Part shown: positions 20,179-34,072 of the stretch, in pieces | Position numbering within the stretch: the stretch's first letter is position 1 | Layout: each line of letters starts with the position of its first letter | Assembly (NCBI GenBank): GCA_945873395.1 | Contig: CAMCCW010000002.1 | Location: 1 to 52,940, forward strand | Reading direction: 5' to 3' | DNA from: an uncultured Lactobacillus sp. | GTDB lineage: Bacteria; Bacillota; Bacilli; Lactobacillales; Lactobacillaceae | DNA length: 52,940 nucleotides | The notes under the pieces: model-generated | Seen by the model: the letters and a program-made list of their open reading frames with translations, nothing else | Told to the model about the DNA's origin: nothing | The model's database searches: none | Translations under genes and position numbers: made by a program

Positions 20179-20559
20179 ATGGAACAACTATTTAGTAATT
20201 TGCCTTTATTAATTTCCGATACTGGTAACAATAAGACCTTGTATCATATCATTGTCATTATTTTTGCGGCATTTGCGGCCTTTATTCCACGTTATTTCCC
20301 CATCCTGTTTTTCTCCACTCGGAAAATTCCCGAGTGGTTCAACGAATGGATGAAGTACGTTCCCGTCAGCCTCTTCACTGCGCTGATCGTGAAGAACGTC
20401 TTTGTGACGACGGCAGGCTACCACTTCGTTCCGTTTGGCCATGTTGACCAAATTGTGGCGGCCGTTATCGTGATGGTCATTGCCTACTTCACCCGCTCGA
20501 TGTCGATCTCGGTCATCAGTGGGCTGATCGCGGTTTGGCTGCTCAGCATGGTAATATAA
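20179..20559 (+). CDS. azlD: AzlD domain-containing protein
   Basis: Small membrane protein (FIPRYFPILFFSTRKIPEWFNEWMKYVPVSLFTALIVKNVF) following azlC. Confidence 0.85.
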   Translation: MEQLFSNLPLLISDTGNNKTLYHIIVIIFAAFAAFIPRYFPILFFSTRKIPEWFNEWMKYVPVSLFTALIVKNVFVTTAGYHFVPFGHVDQIVAAVIVMVIAYFTRSMSISVISGLIAVWLLSMVI

Positions 20560-20563
20560 ATAC

Positions 20564-20604
20564 AAAAGCACACTGCCTCGTTGGTGAGGACAGTGTGCTT
20601 TTTA
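20564..20604. terminator. Bidirectional terminator between azlD and the methyltransferase
   Basis: AAAAGCACACTG..CAGTGTGCTTTTTAA. Confidence 0.85.
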
Positions 20605-20614
20605 ATTGAATGGA

Positions 20615-21577
20615 CTATTTGCCATGATTGCGACGGTGGGCCTGCTGGGCGGCGCGGGTGTTCCGCTCCCAGAATACTCCGTCTGTGTAGCCTTGGATGT
20701 TATCGCCTGTCTTGGTTTGCTGAAGGCGGTATTCACCCCAAGCGGTGTAGAGGAGGCTCTGTTCAATCCCGATGAAATGGCGATTAAGCTTCTTGGCGGT
20801 GACCAGGCTAGAGCCGGCGCCGGCAAAGGGGTCAAGGATCAGGTCGCCAGGATTGGTACTGGCCAGGATGACCTTGGCCAACAGCTTCTCTGGCTTTTGA
20901 GTCGGGTGTCCAGTATTTTCAGGCATTGACCAGTAGGGGATCGAGATGTCATCCCAGAAGTTAGAGGGCATGGTGTCACGGAAACGGCCGGCCGCCGTCT
21001 CCTGCCAATCGCGAGCCTTGCCAGCAACGCGGTAGGGGGCGATGACCTGGCGGCGCTGTTTGACCTGGTCAACGTTGAAGGTGTAATTGCTCTGATCACG
21101 GACAAGGAACCAAATATCCTCCATGCCGTTTTTCCAGTTGGTCTGGGCGCCTCGGCCCTTCTCACGTTGCCAGGTAATCCGATTCTTGATGGTGAAGTTG
21201 CGGGCAAGGACCGGGGCCAGGGCAATACTAGTTTGCCAATCGGCAAAGACGTAGAGACTAGCGTGTGGCTTCAACTTAGGGATGAGAGCGTCGATCCAAC
21301 GCTGGGTGTAGGTTTGATAGTCCTGATCACTCATCTTCTTAAAATCGAGGCCATCGTACTTCTTGTCGAGGTTATAGGGCGGATCGACAATTGCCAGATC
21401 AGCAACTTGATCCGGGAGTTTTTGAAGAATATTAAAAGCGTCTCCGTTAATGGTCTGATCGATGATGGACGCCAGTTTATCAAGTGAATCATCCTCGTGA
21501 AGAATGCTTTCGAGGACGCCAGCCGGGGCATCCGCTAGCGTAAAGTCGATCGTCTTGTTACGTGCCGATTTGGTCAT
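20615..21577 (-). CDS. Site-specific DNA methyltransferase, beta-type order (DPPY before FAGAG)
   Basis: VDPPYNLDKKYDGLDF, HPTQKPEKLLAKVILAS, ILDPFAGAGSSLVTAKKLNRHFIGIE; start MTKSARN at 21577 after AGGAGG. Confidence 0.9.
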   Translation of the reverse strand: MTKSARNKTIDFTLADAPAGVLESILHEDDSLDKLASIIDQTINGDAFNILQKLPDQVADLAIVDPPYNLDKKYDGLDFKKMSDQDYQTYTQRWIDALIPKLKPHASLYVFADWQTSIALAPVLARNFTIKNRITWQREKGRGAQTNWKNGMEDIWFLVRDQSNYTFNVDQVKQRRQVIAPYRVAGKARDWQETAAGRFRDTMPSNFWDDISIPYWSMPENTGHPTQKPEKLLAKVILASTNPGDLILDPFAGAGSSLVTAKKLNRHFIGIEQSLLYTAWGEYRLQQTKTGDNIQGYTDGVFWERNTRAAQQAHRRNHGK

Positions 21578-21658
21578 TTTGGGCCTCCTTGCCAAAATAA
21601 ATACTAGTAAAGATCATACCATACCAGGCGCGGGACATGATAAATTTGTCAAAGAGTG

Positions 21659-21686
21659 TTGACAACCGCATAGAAAGCGTTTAGTA
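21659..21686 (+). promoter_or_regulatory. pyr operon promoter
   Basis: TTGACA (21659-21664), 17-nt spacer, TAGTAT. Confidence 0.7.
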
Positions 21687-21704
21687 TTATGGGCAATCGA
21701 AATA

Positions 21705-21798
21705 CCTTTAACTTAGTCCAGCGAGGCTAGGAAGGATTTAACTGAGCGTTAGAATATCTCGGCCTTCTTCTTAGTGCACCACTGAGGAGGCCGTTTTT
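21705..21798 (+). promoter_or_regulatory. PyrR-dependent attenuator 1 (binding loop plus terminator)
   Basis: CCTTTAACTTAGTCCAGCGAGGCTAGGAAGG with hexaloop CAGCGA; terminator CGGCCTTC..GAGGCCGTTTTT at 21760-21798. Confidence 0.85.
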
Positions 21799-21890
21799 AT
21801 GCAGAATTTCCCGGGCCGACTCAGGGTGTCGGAAGGAAGATTCGCCCACTTAATCAAATAGGTATTTTTGAAAGAACTGAGCCATTTAAT

Positions 21891-22008
21891 TGTCTCCCGT
21901 GAGAGCAGAATCGGTGCAGTGTTTTCAGCCTATCTAACATAAGCAAAAACACACGAAAAGCAGCGTGACCGCAAACCAGGAGACTGGATCGGTTGACGCT
22001 GCTTTTGT
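21891..22008 (+). promoter_or_regulatory. Probable PyrR-dependent attenuator 2
   Basis: TGTCTCCCGTGAGAGCAG with hexaloop CCGTGA fitting CNGNGA; strong terminator AAAAGCAGCGT..ACGCTGCTTTT at 21957-22006. Confidence 0.65.
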
Positions 22009-22039
22009 CACTTATGCAAAGAAAAAGGAGATCTATTTG

Positions 22040-22969
22040 ATGATTAGTACTGAACGAATTCAACCAAACGTTGTGACTGTTGCCGACATGGATGCCGAGG
22101 ATGCCCTGGACCTGATCAACGAGGCCGAGGAATACAAGCATGACAAGAAGGCCGAACTTACCCGGCCAGCCTACGCCGCTAACCTCTTCTTCGAAAACTC
22201 AACCCGGACCAAGACCAGCTTCCAAATGGCCGAAATGAAGTTGGGGATGCACGTAATGCAGTTTGAAGCGGGTACCAGCTCTGTCAAGAAGGGGGAGAGC
22301 CTCTACGACACTGTCAAGACGATGGAATCCATCGGGGTTGATATCGCAGTTATTCGCCACCCCGAAAACGAATACTACAAGGAACTGATCAAGCACCCCG
22401 GTTTGAAGATCGGGATTGCCAACGGTGGTGACGGCAGTGGCCAACACCCATCCCAATGCCTGCTCGACATGATGACGATCCACGAAGAATTCGGTAACTT
22501 CAAGGGCCTCAAGGTACTGATCATCGGTGACCTGTCCCACTCCCGGGTTGCTCACTCCAACGCCATGATGCTCAACCGGCTGGGCGCTGAGGTTTACTTC
22601 GCCGGCCCACAGGAATGGTATGATGATGAACTGGCCCAATACGGGACTTTCGGCGACTTCGATGAACTGCTTCCACAAATGGACGTGGTCAACCTGCTCC
22701 GGGTTCAGAATGAACGGCTGTCCGGTGCGGAAAACGGTGCATTCAATGCTGAGAAGTACCACCAGCAATACGGCCTGACTAAGGAACGTTACAACAAGAT
22801 GAAGAAGGGCGCCATCATCATGCACCCGGCACCGGTTAACCGGGGCGTCGAAATCGACGGTGACCTGGTTGAAGCTCCGAACTCCCGGATCTTCCGCCAG
22901 ATGCAAAACGGGGTCTTCGTTCGGATGGCCATCCTGAGTCGGATCCTGCGCTACAAGGGCATTATGTAA
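22040..22969 (+). CDS. pyrB: Aspartate carbamoyltransferase catalytic subunit
   Basis: [38 protein letters not shown]; start 22040. Confidence 0.96.
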   Translation: MISTERIQPNVVTVADMDAEDALDLINEAEEYKHDKKAELTRPAYAANLFFENSTRTKTSFQMAEMKLGMHVMQFEAGTSSVKKGESLYDTVKTMESIGVDIAVIRHPENEYYKELIKHPGLKIGIANGGDGSGQHPSQCLLDMMTIHEEFGNFKGLKVLIIGDLSHSRVAHSNAMMLNRLGAEVYFAGPQEWYDDELAQYGTFGDFDELLPQMDVVNLLRVQNERLSGAENGAFNAEKYHQQYGLTKERYNKMKKGAIIMHPAPVNRGVEIDGDLVEAPNSRIFRQMQNGVFVRMAILSRILRYKGIM

Positions 22970-22982
22970 CGGGGGCGCCACT

Positions 22983-25923
<2,941 letters not shown>

Positions 25924-25925
25924 TT

Positions 25926-26579
25926 ATGACTTATTCACAAAGAGTTGCTAAGGCATTATTAGACATTCACGCGGTTACCCTGAGTCCGGACAAACCCTAC
26001 ACGTGGGCAAGCGGTTTGAAGTCCCCAATCTACACGGACAACCGCCTGACAATCTCTTACCCAGATGTGCGCCAAGCCATCTATAATGGGATGGAAGAAC
26101 AGATCAACCTCCACTTTGCGGATGCAGACGTGATCGCCGGAACCGCAACGGCCGGGATTCCACACGCCGCTTGGGTTGCCCAGGAGATGGGCTTACCACT
26201 GGTTTACGTGCGGTCTAAGCCGAAGGACCATGGCCAGGGTCACCAGATTGAAGGGGTCCTCAAGCCGGGTCAAAAGGTAGTTGTAATCGACGACCTGATC
26301 TCCACCGGCGGCAGTGTCCTCAACGCGGTGCGGGCAATCAATAACACTGGTGCCCAAGTCATCGGCGTGGTTGCCGTCTTCACCTACCAACTCCAGGCAG
26401 CCGAACAGAACTTCCTGGCCAACGACTTGAAATACTATGCCGTTACCGACTACACGACCCTGATCAAGGAAGCTCAGGCCACCGACCAGATCAGCGCTGA
26501 CCATCTGAAATCTCTCCAACAATGGCGTGAAGATCCGGTCAAGTGGAGCAAGGAGCACAGCCTCAATGCGGTTGGCTAA
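25926..26579 (+). CDS. pyrE: Orotate phosphoribosyltransferase
   Basis: GTATAGIPHAAWVAQEMGLPLVYVRSKPKDHG, VVVIDDLISTGGSV. Confidence 0.96.
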   Translation: MTYSQRVAKALLDIHAVTLSPDKPYTWASGLKSPIYTDNRLTISYPDVRQAIYNGMEEQINLHFADADVIAGTATAGIPHAAWVAQEMGLPLVYVRSKPKDHGQGHQIEGVLKPGQKVVVIDDLISTGGSVLNAVRAINNTGAQVIGVVAVFTYQLQAAEQNFLANDLKYYAVTDYTTLIKEAQATDQISADHLKSLQQWREDPVKWSKEHSLNAVG

Positions 26580-26612
26580 CCAGTCATATTCAATAGATTT
26601 CCATACATAAGT

Positions 26613-26655
26613 AAACGCGCCGTCACCAGCTTTTTGGCAGTGACGGCGCGTTTTT
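26613..26655 (+). terminator. Terminator of the pyr operon
   Basis: AACGCGCCGTCAC..GTGACGGCGCGTTTTT. Confidence 0.92.
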
Positions 26656-26665
26656 CGTGGCAAAT

Positions 26666-26706
26666 AAAAACCCGTGTCGAACCTCAGCTGAGGTTGGCAC
26701 GGGTTA
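26666..26706 (-). terminator. Terminator of cfa
   Basis: AAAAACCCGTG..CACGGGTT; T-run on the minus strand. Confidence 0.75.
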
Positions 26707-26725
26707 TTTCTATCTAAATTGAGAT

Positions 26726-27901
26726 TTACTTAGTCATATAGTCCCGGGTCATCGGCAGGTTCTTGCCAGAAGCGCCCTTGGTGATCAGGTATTGGATCAC
26801 GTCGATGTTACCGGACTCGAATGAGGCGGCACAAGCCTGCAGGTAGAGGTCCCACATCCAGGTGAAGCGTTCACCCATCATGTCCTGGATTTGGGTACGG
26901 TGGGCATTGAAGTTCGCGTCCCAGATTTCCAGGGTCCGCTGGTAGTGGCGACGCAGCATTTCGATATCGGCAATCTGCATCTGGTTCTCTTCGATGTGCT
27001 GAACCATTTCGACCAGGCCAGGAACGTAGCCACCAGGGAAGATGTACTTGTTGATCCAGCCGTTGTAAGCCCCGCCCTGTTGCCGGGTGATACCGTGGAT
27101 CAGCGCAACCCCGTCATCCTTAAGGTAGCGTTGGATATCCTTGAAGTAGAGGCCGAGGTTTTCCTTACCGACGTGTTCGAACATCCCTACAGAAGTGATG
27201 TAGTCCCACTGTTGGTCACCGAGTTCACGGTAGTCAACCAGTTTGACTTCAGCCACGTCTTCCAGTCCGTCCTTCTTGATCTGTTCCTGGACAAAGCGGT
27301 ACTGTTCCTCACTCAGGGTAACCCCCGTAACCTTCAGACCGTATTCCTTGGCCGCCGTCAGCATCAAAGTACCCCAGCCACAGCCGATGTCCAAGAAGGT
27401 CTTGCCCGGTTTCGGGTTGAGTTTCTTTAAAATATGTTGAACCTTGTCTTCCTGGGCCTTAGTTAGGTCGTCATGGTTATCGCCGGTGAAGTAGGCACAG
27501 GAGTAGGTCATCGTGTCGTCGAGCCAAAGCTTGTAGAAGTCGTTACCGACATCGTAGTGGCTCTGCACATCAGTTTCACTTTCCTTCTCGGAGTGGCCTT
27601 GCTTTGGCAGAAACTTACGGAACTTGGAGTTGCGCATGAAGCTGCCGGCACTCTCATAGGCGGATTCAATCAATTTTTGGATGCTGCCCTGGATTTCGAT
27701 CTTACCATCCATGTAGGCTTCCCCAAGTGCGATTGAGGCGTTCTTCGTAACGTCACGAATCGGGATCTTCTCCTTAAACGTGATGGTAACCTCGGGTTCG
27801 CCGTCACCGTAAACAACGCTCGAACCATCCCAGAAGATGATCTTGACGGGGATGTTGAATGAGTGGCTTAATAGTGACTTGTAGAACGTCTTTTCTAACA
27901 T
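26726..27901 (-). CDS. cfa: Cyclopropane-fatty-acyl-phospholipid synthase
   Basis: [38 protein letters not shown]. Confidence 0.95.
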   Translation of the reverse strand: MLEKTFYKSLLSHSFNIPVKIIFWDGSSVVYGDGEPEVTITFKEKIPIRDVTKNASIALGEAYMDGKIEIQGSIQKLIESAYESAGSFMRNSKFRKFLPKQGHSEKESETDVQSHYDVGNDFYKLWLDDTMTYSCAYFTGDNHDDLTKAQEDKVQHILKKLNPKPGKTFLDIGCGWGTLMLTAAKEYGLKVTGVTLSEEQYRFVQEQIKKDGLEDVAEVKLVDYRELGDQQWDYITSVGMFEHVGKENLGLYFKDIQRYLKDDGVALIHGITRQQGGAYNGWINKYIFPGGYVPGLVEMVQHIEENQMQIADIEMLRRHYQRTLEIWDANFNAHRTQIQDMMGERFTWMWDLYLQACAASFESGNIDVIQYLITKGASGKNLPMTRDYMTK

Positions 27902-28047
27902 TTAAAGCATCCTTCTTTCTCAAATAATGTCCCTATTATAACACTCTACTTTTAGGGCCGTAACTAAATAGAACAAGCCGGCCAAAACGTTGCTGAAATT
28001 GTCCCTTTAGGATTAAAATTGAATAAGTTTATTAGATTTTTTGAAGG

Positions 28048-29118
28048 GTGATGATTAATGTGACTGATGCCTGGCATCGCTTCATCAAGAATGTGGAGCT
28101 ACGCCGCTTTGTGGTCCTATTGTTAATCGTATTTGCACTGTGGATGATGCGGTCGATGATGAACATGATCCTGTTCACCTTTATCCTGACCTTTATCGTG
28201 GTGAGCTGGGTCCGCTTTGTTCAGCGGTGGATACCGCATTTTTCGACCAAACTGCTGGTGATCTTGACCTACCTGGTGTTACTGATGCTCCTGTACTTCG
28301 GGGTGACCAGGTACCTGCCTGTCCTGGTGCGCCAGGTAGTTAAGATGGTCAACTCGGTGCTCAAGTTTTACAGCAGCCGGGACGCCACGAACCTCTACCA
28401 TTACATCAACCAGTACGTCAGTTGGTCGACGATCATGGCGCAGGTCCGGCACGGGGTTAGTTTCGCCATCAGTGCTCTGACTAGTATTGGGGCCATTACG
28501 GTGACCTTCTTCCTATCTTTTATTTTGAGTTTCTTCTTTGCTTTGGACCTGCAGGAGACGGCGACCTTTTCGAAGCTCTTTTTGAATAGTACCTTTGGCT
28601 GGTTCTTCCAGGACCTGGCTTATTTCGGCAAGAAGTTCGTCAATACCTTCGGGGTCGTCCTGGAAGCGCAGTTCTTCATTGCCATCTGTAACACTGCTAT
28701 TACCACGGTCTGCCTGCTGGTCATGAAGATGCCACAGATCCTGGCTCTGGCCCTGATCGTCTTTATCTTCAGTCTGGTTCCGGTAGCCGGGGTGATCATT
28801 TCAACAATCCCCCTCAGTTTGGTGGCCTATTCAGTCGGCGGGATCCGGGACGTCATCTACATCATCATCATGGTGATCGTTATTCACGCCCTGGAAGCCT
28901 ATGTCCTCAACCCGAAGTTCATGTCTAGCCAGACTGACCTGCCGATCTTCTACACCTTCATTGTTCTTCTGGTCAGTGAACACTTCTGGGGAACCTGGGG
29001 GCTGATCGTTGGGGTGCCGATCTTTACCTTCCTATTGGATATCTTGGGGGTAAAGTCAATTCGTCAGGGGTCGCGATTACGGCGGCGTGCTGCTACAAAT
29101 AATGACGGTAAAAAATAA
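28048..29118 (+). CDS. AI-2E family transporter (PerM-like); exact start uncertain
   Basis: Multi-TM protein with PVAGVIISTIPLSLVAY and NPKFMSSQTDLPIFYTF. Confidence 0.85.
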   Translation: MMINVTDAWHRFIKNVELRRFVVLLLIVFALWMMRSMMNMILFTFILTFIVVSWVRFVQRWIPHFSTKLLVILTYLVLLMLLYFGVTRYLPVLVRQVVKMVNSVLKFYSSRDATNLYHYINQYVSWSTIMAQVRHGVSFAISALTSIGAITVTFFLSFILSFFFALDLQETATFSKLFLNSTFGWFFQDLAYFGKKFVNTFGVVLEAQFFIAICNTAITTVCLLVMKMPQILALALIVFIFSLVPVAGVIISTIPLSLVAYSVGGIRDVIYIIIMVIVIHALEAYVLNPKFMSSQTDLPIFYTFIVLLVSEHFWGTWGLIVGVPIFTFLLDILGVKSIRQGSRLRRRAATNNDGKK

Positions 29119-29201
29119 AATTCGGGAATTACCCTTTACTTATCACTAGAATTACAGTATCTTAATGATATATCCTTATATTAAATAGCGTTTTTAACTT
29201 T

Positions 29202-29214
29202 TTGTTCGTATTTT
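29202..29214. promoter_or_regulatory. PurR-box-like element upstream of fhs
   Basis: TTGTTCGTATTTT (reverse complement AAAATACGAACAA). Confidence 0.6.
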
Positions 29215-29230
29215 AAGGAGGAAGCCAACG

Positions 29231-30892
29231 ATGATGACTGATATTGAAATTGCCGATCGTGCAGAAATGAAACCGATCAAGGAAATTGCTGCCCAGATTG
29301 GCCTGGGTGAGGATGACATCGAACAGTATGGCAAGTACAAGGCGAAGATCACCTTGCCGGTCAAGGCCCACCCAGATAAGAAGCACAAGCTGGTCCTGGT
29401 AACGTCAATTAACCCAACTCCAGCCGGTGAAGGGAAGTCAACGGTTTTGGTTGGCCTTGGTGACGCCATGAACCAGTTGGGCCATCAGACCATCATTGCA
29501 ATGCGGGAACCATCAATGGGCCCTGTCTTTGGGATTAAGGGTGGTGCCACTGGTGGTGGTTACAGCCAAGTGGTCCCAATGGAAGACATTAACCTCCACT
29601 TTACTGGTGACCTTCACGCCTTGACCAGTGCCAACAACACCCTGGCAGCTCTGGTAGATAACTACATCATGCGGGGAAACGAATTGGGACTTGATCCCCG
29701 CCGGATTATCTGGAAGCGGGTCGAGGACGTCAACGACCGGGCCCTGCGGAATGTCGTCACTGGTCTGGGCGGCATCATGCAAGGGGTACCACGGCAGACA
29801 GGCTTTGACATCACGGCCGCCTCAGAACTGATGGCCATCCTCTGCTTATCTACCGACCTGATGGACCTGAAGAAGCGGGTCGGTCGGATTGTCGTCGGCT
29901 ACACCTATGATAAGAAGCCGGTTACGGTGGCCCAGCTTCACTTTGAAGATGCCATCACCATCTTGCTCAAGGATGCCATTAAGCCAAACCTTGTTCAGAC
30001 CCTGGACCACACGCCAACGATCATTCACGGGGGTCCATTTGCCAACATCGCCCACGGCTGCAACAGTGTTCTGGCTACTAAGACCGCTCTGCAGCTGGCG
30101 GATTACACCGTCACCGAGGCCGGTTTCGGTGCTGACCTGGGGGCCGAGAAGTTCATGGACATCAAGCGGCGGGTCCTGGGTAAGAACCCAGATGCCGTCG
30201 TGATCGTTGCCACCGTGCGGGCCCTTGAATACAACGGTGGTGCCCAGCTGGCCGACCTGAAGGAAGAACACCTGCCAGAATTGAAGACGGGGCTGGCTAA
30301 CCTGAACCGCCACATCAAGAACATGCAGCGGTATGGGGTTCCGTTGGTCGTCGCTATCAACCACTTTGTAAGTGACACGGATGCGGAAATCCAGATGATC
30401 AAAGACAATTGCCAGCAGCTCGGCGTTAACGTGGTTACGGCGGATGCCTGGGCCAAGGGTGGTGCTGGTACCCAAGACCTGGCTAAGGAGGTCGTTCGGC
30501 TGACTGAGCAGGAGAGCGACTTCCACGAACTCTACAGTCTCGATGCCACACCAAAGGAGAAAGTCGAAACCATTGCCACCAAGATCTACGGGGCCAAGAA
30601 GGTGGAATTCAGTCGCAAGGCTCAACGCCAACTCAAGCAGTTCAGTGAACTGGGTTGGGACAAGCTGCCAGTCTGCATCGCCAAGACCCAGTACTCCTTC
30701 ACCGATGATAAGAACCTGCTGGGGGCTCCAGAAGGATTCACCTTCCACATCCGGGAGTTCGTACCAAAGCTCGGGGCTGGTTTCATCGTGGCCTTGTCCG
30801 GTAACATGATGACTATGCCAGGCCTATCAAAGGTACCAGCTGCCGTCAATATGACGATTGACGCGGATGGTAAGATTACCGGATTGTTCTAG
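29231..30892 (+). CDS. fhs: Formate--tetrahydrofolate ligase
   Basis: [45 protein letters not shown]. Confidence 0.96.
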   Translation: MMTDIEIADRAEMKPIKEIAAQIGLGEDDIEQYGKYKAKITLPVKAHPDKKHKLVLVTSINPTPAGEGKSTVLVGLGDAMNQLGHQTIIAMREPSMGPVFGIKGGATGGGYSQVVPMEDINLHFTGDLHALTSANNTLAALVDNYIMRGNELGLDPRRIIWKRVEDVNDRALRNVVTGLGGIMQGVPRQTGFDITAASELMAILCLSTDLMDLKKRVGRIVVGYTYDKKPVTVAQLHFEDAITILLKDAIKPNLVQTLDHTPTIIHGGPFANIAHGCNSVLATKTALQLADYTVTEAGFGADLGAEKFMDIKRRVLGKNPDAVVIVATVRALEYNGGAQLADLKEEHLPELKTGLANLNRHIKNMQRYGVPLVVAINHFVSDTDAEIQMIKDNCQQLGVNVVTADAWAKGGAGTQDLAKEVVRLTEQESDFHELYSLDATPKEKVETIATKIYGAKKVEFSRKAQRQLKQFSELGWDKLPVCIAKTQYSFTDDKNLLGAPEGFTFHIREFVPKLGAGFIVALSGNMMTMPGLSKVPAAVNMTIDADGKITGLF

Positions 30893-30902
30893 ATTTAATT
30901 TG

Positions 30903-30933
30903 AAAAGGAGCAAAAAGACTGCTCCTTTTTTAT
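30903..30933 (+). terminator. Terminator of fhs
   Basis: AAAAGGAGC..GCTCCTTTTTTATTTT. Confidence 0.85.
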
Positions 30934-30945
30934 TTTTCTCATTAG

Positions 30946-30990
30946 CAATACGAACAATATATATTTAAATATAAAAAAAGTTCGATAAAT
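30946..30990. promoter_or_regulatory. Inverted pair of PurR-box-like elements upstream of purE
   Basis: AATACGAACAATAT (30947-30960) and AAAGTTCGATAAAT (30977-30990). Confidence 0.65.
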
Positions 30991-31049
30991 CTATTGAAGT
31001 TAAGTAGCGGCTTTGTTATCTTTAAAGCAGATTTAAGGAGGAATCAACA

Positions 31050-31535
31050 ATGAGTCAGATTAGTGTGGTAATGGGTAGTAAGTCCGACTGGCCAACGGTT
31101 AAGGAGGCCTGCCAGATCCTCGATCAGTTTGGTGTTGATTATGATAAGAACGTTATTTCCGCCCACCGGATGCCGGACGAAATGTTCGCCTTTGCGAAGG
31201 GGGCCGTGGCCAACGGAACCAAGGTAATCATTGCCTGTGCCGGTGGGGCTGCCCACCTGCCGGGGATGATCGCCGCCAACACACCCCTGCCAGTGATCGG
31301 GATCCCAGGACAGACCCGGGCCCTCGGCGGGATGGATTCCCTCCTGTCAATTGTCCAGATGCCGGCCGGAATCCCAGTCGCCACGACCGCTATCGGGGTT
31401 GCGGGTGCCAAGAACGCGGCCCTATTGGCTTTGCAAATTCTCGGGATCAATGACCAAAAGATTCAGGACCAGATCGTCGCCTACCGGAAGCAGATGCACG
31501 ACCAGGCGGCAGAAAGTGGGGCGCACCTTGACTAA
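31050..31535 (+). CDS. purE: 5-(carboxyamino)imidazole ribonucleotide mutase
   Basis: VVMGSKSDWPTVKEA, SAHRMPDEMFAFAK, GGAAHLPGMIAA. Confidence 0.96.
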   Translation: MSQISVVMGSKSDWPTVKEACQILDQFGVDYDKNVISAHRMPDEMFAFAKGAVANGTKVIIACAGGAAHLPGMIAANTPLPVIGIPGQTRALGGMDSLLSIVQMPAGIPVATTAIGVAGAKNAALLALQILGINDQKIQDQIVAYRKQMHDQAAESGAHLD

Positions 31536-31536
31536 G

Positions 31537-32652
31537 ATGATTCAACAGGGGCAGACAATTGGCATCATTGGCGGAGGCCAGCTCGGTCAGATGATGGCGC
31601 TAGATGCCAAGCAGACTGGGATGAAAGTGATCGTCCTCGACCCAACTCCGGCCTGCCCAGCCGGTCAAGTAGCAGACGACCAGATCGTCGCTCCCTACGC
31701 TGACGTTAAGGCGATCACGGAGCTGGCCCGGCGTGCTGATGTTCTGACGTATGAGTTTGAAAACGTCGATCTCAATGCCCTGGAGGACGTGGCGGACAAG
31801 GTCTACGTTCCGCAGGGGACCCACCTCCTCTACACAACCAAGAACCGGATCCGCGAAAAGACCTTTCTCCGTGACGCCGGCCTGCAGACAGCCCCTTTCA
31901 TGGCGGTCAAGAATGAGACCGACCTGAAGAAGGCGGTCGACGAGATCGGTTATCCGAGTGTTCTCAAGACCTGCGAGGGCGGCTATGATGGTCATGGTCA
32001 GGAAGTTCTGCACAGTGATGCCGACCTGGCGAAGTGTGCGGGGATCCTCTCGACCAAGGACGCAATCCTCGAGGGCTGGGTTCCGTTTAAGCTTGAGTGC
32101 TCTGTGATGGTGGCCCGCAACGAAAATGGCGAGGTGACGGTCTTCCCCGTTTCCGAGAATATCCATCACAACGAAATTCTTCACCTCAGCATCGTGCCAG
32201 CTCGGATCAGTCCGGAGCTGCAGAAGAAGGCCCAGCAGATGGCGGTCAAGATCGCCCACGCCATCGACCTGCGTGGGATTTTGGGGGTTGAGATGTTCGT
32301 CACTGCCGATGGTCAGATCTACATTAATGAACTGGCCCCGCGGCCGCACAACTCGGGTCATTATTCGATCGAGGCCTGCAACTTCTCTCAGTTTGCAATT
32401 CATAACCGGGCGATCTGCAACTGGCCATTGCCAAAGATCAAGCTCCTGCAGCCGGTGGTGATGGTCAATGTTCTCGGCCAGCACGTCGCCGGTGTTCGCC
32501 AGCAGATTGCTAAGAAACCTAACTGGCATTTCCACGACTACGGGAAGGCAGAGATTCGCCATAATCGGAAGATGGGGCACGTCACCATCTTGACTGATGA
32601 CATTGAAGCTACTTTGAAAGAAATTGACAATACCGGGATCTGGCAGAAATAA
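31537..32652 (+). CDS. purK: 5-(carboxyamino)imidazole ribonucleotide synthase (start ATG 31537 or TTG 31528)
   Basis: IGIIGGGQLGQMMALDAKQ; ELAPRPHNSGHYSIEAC. Confidence 0.95.
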   Translation: MIQQGQTIGIIGGGQLGQMMALDAKQTGMKVIVLDPTPACPAGQVADDQIVAPYADVKAITELARRADVLTYEFENVDLNALEDVADKVYVPQGTHLLYTTKNRIREKTFLRDAGLQTAPFMAVKNETDLKKAVDEIGYPSVLKTCEGGYDGHGQEVLHSDADLAKCAGILSTKDAILEGWVPFKLECSVMVARNENGEVTVFPVSENIHHNEILHLSIVPARISPELQKKAQQMAVKIAHAIDLRGILGVEMFVTADGQIYINELAPRPHNSGHYSIEACNFSQFAIHNRAICNWPLPKIKLLQPVVMVNVLGQHVAGVRQQIAKKPNWHFHDYGKAEIRHNRKMGHVTILTDDIEATLKEIDNTGIWQK

Positions 32653-32724
32653 AGTTCGCCTTTACGCCGAATGGTAACCTGTGCGATAATGATGAAGAAT
32701 AAGAATAGAGAGGATTTTTAACTG

Positions 32725-34020
32725 ATGATTGATCGTTACACAAGTCCAGAGATGAAGAAGATTTGGAGCCTGGAAACTCAGTACCAATGCTGGCTGGAAG
32801 TTGAGATTGCGGCCGACGAAGCCTGGAGCAAGCTGGGCCACATTCCAGCAGAAGACGTTGAGAAGATCAAGAAAAACGCTAAGTTCAGTGTGGAAGGGAT
32901 TGCCGAGATTGAGGCCGTTACCCACCACGATGTGATCGCCTTTACCCGGGATGTCTCCAAGTCCCTCGGCCCTGAACGGAAGTGGGTTCACTACGGTATG
33001 ACCAGTACCGACGTGGTTGACACTGCTCAAGGGCTGCGTTTGAAAAAGGCGAACGATATCATCCGTAAGGACATCGATAACTTCATGGACGTGCTGAAGG
33101 AGATGGCCGAGAAGTACAAGTACACTGTCTGCATGGGTCGGACCCACGGGGTGCACGCGGAACCGACGACCTTTGGGCTGAAGGCAGCCCGCTGGTACTC
33201 CGAGATGAAGCGGAACAAGGAACGGTTCGAACACGCTGCCCGCGGTGTCGAAGCCGGCAAGATCTCCGGTGCGGTTGGGACCTTTGCCGAAATCGATCCA
33301 TTCGTTGAAAAGTACGTCTGCGACAAGCTCGGTCTGCGGGCCCAGGAGATTTCCACCCAAGTTCTGCCACGGGACCTGCACGCCGAATACATCGCCACGA
33401 TTGCCCTGATCGGGACCAGTATGGAAGAGATGGCCACTGAGATTCGTTCCCTCCAACGGACCGAAATCCACGAAGTCGAGGAGCACTTTGCCAAGGGCCA
33501 GAAGGGTTCTTCCGCCATGCCACACAAGCGGAACCCAATTGGCTCCGAGAACATCTGTGGTTGTGCCCGGGTTCTGCGGGGCTACATGACGCCGGCCTAC
33601 GAAGACGTTTCCCTCTGGCACGAACGGGATATCTCTCATTCCAGCGCGGAACGGATGATCCTGCCTGACGCTACGTCCTTGATCGATTACATGTTGCGGC
33701 GCTTTGGCCGGATCCTGAAGAACCTCGACGTCTTCCCAGAGACGATGAAGAAGAACATGGAAAAGACCTTGGGCTTGATCTACTCTGGCCGGGTCCTGCT
33801 CAAGCTGGTCAACTCCGGGATGTCCCGGGAGTCTGCCTACGACTTGATCCAGCCATACACTGCTAAGTGCTGGGCTGAACAGATCCCGTTCCGGCCACTC
33901 CTGGAGGCGGACCCAACGATCCAAAAGCAACTGACCAAGCAAGACCTCGATGACGCCTTTGATTACCACTGGCACCTCCGTCACGTCGACGACATCTACA
34001 AGCGGATTGGTTTGGACTAA
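32725..34020 (+). CDS. purB: Adenylosuccinate lyase
   Basis: [45 protein letters not shown]. Confidence 0.96.
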   Translation: MIDRYTSPEMKKIWSLETQYQCWLEVEIAADEAWSKLGHIPAEDVEKIKKNAKFSVEGIAEIEAVTHHDVIAFTRDVSKSLGPERKWVHYGMTSTDVVDTAQGLRLKKANDIIRKDIDNFMDVLKEMAEKYKYTVCMGRTHGVHAEPTTFGLKAARWYSEMKRNKERFEHAARGVEAGKISGAVGTFAEIDPFVEKYVCDKLGLRAQEISTQVLPRDLHAEYIATIALIGTSMEEMATEIRSLQRTEIHEVEEHFAKGQKGSSAMPHKRNPIGSENICGCARVLRGYMTPAYEDVSLWHERDISHSSAERMILPDATSLIDYMLRRFGRILKNLDVFPETMKKNMEKTLGLIYSGRVLLKLVNSGMSRESAYDLIQPYTAKCWAEQIPFRPLLEADPTIQKQLTKQDLDDAFDYHWHLRHVDDIYKRIGLD

Positions 34021-34032
34021 CCGCAATTAATG

Positions 34033-34072
34033 AAAAATGGTTCATGGCAAAAATTGTCATGAACCATTTTTT
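34033..34072. terminator. Convergent terminator between purB and the sirtuin gene
   Basis: AAAAATGGTTCATG..CATGAACCATTTTTT. Confidence 0.9.

Noticed and set aside
21805-21818. Possible third Noc-binding site (AATTTCCCGGGCCG)
   Set aside because: Only the left half matches ATTTCCCGGGAAAT; the right half is degenerate.
22199-22981. 260-aa minus-strand ORF opposite pyrB
   Set aside because: Antisense shadow of pyrB.
29846-30748. 300-aa minus-strand ORF opposite fhs
   Set aside because: Antisense shadow of a highly conserved gene.
31600-32580. 326-aa minus-strand ORF opposite purK
   Set aside because: Antisense shadow of purK; no SD or family motif.
32662-34026. 454-aa minus-strand ORF opposite purB
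   Set aside because: Lies almost exactly antisense to a clear purB; protein has no recognisable family features; a codon-bias shadow ORF.
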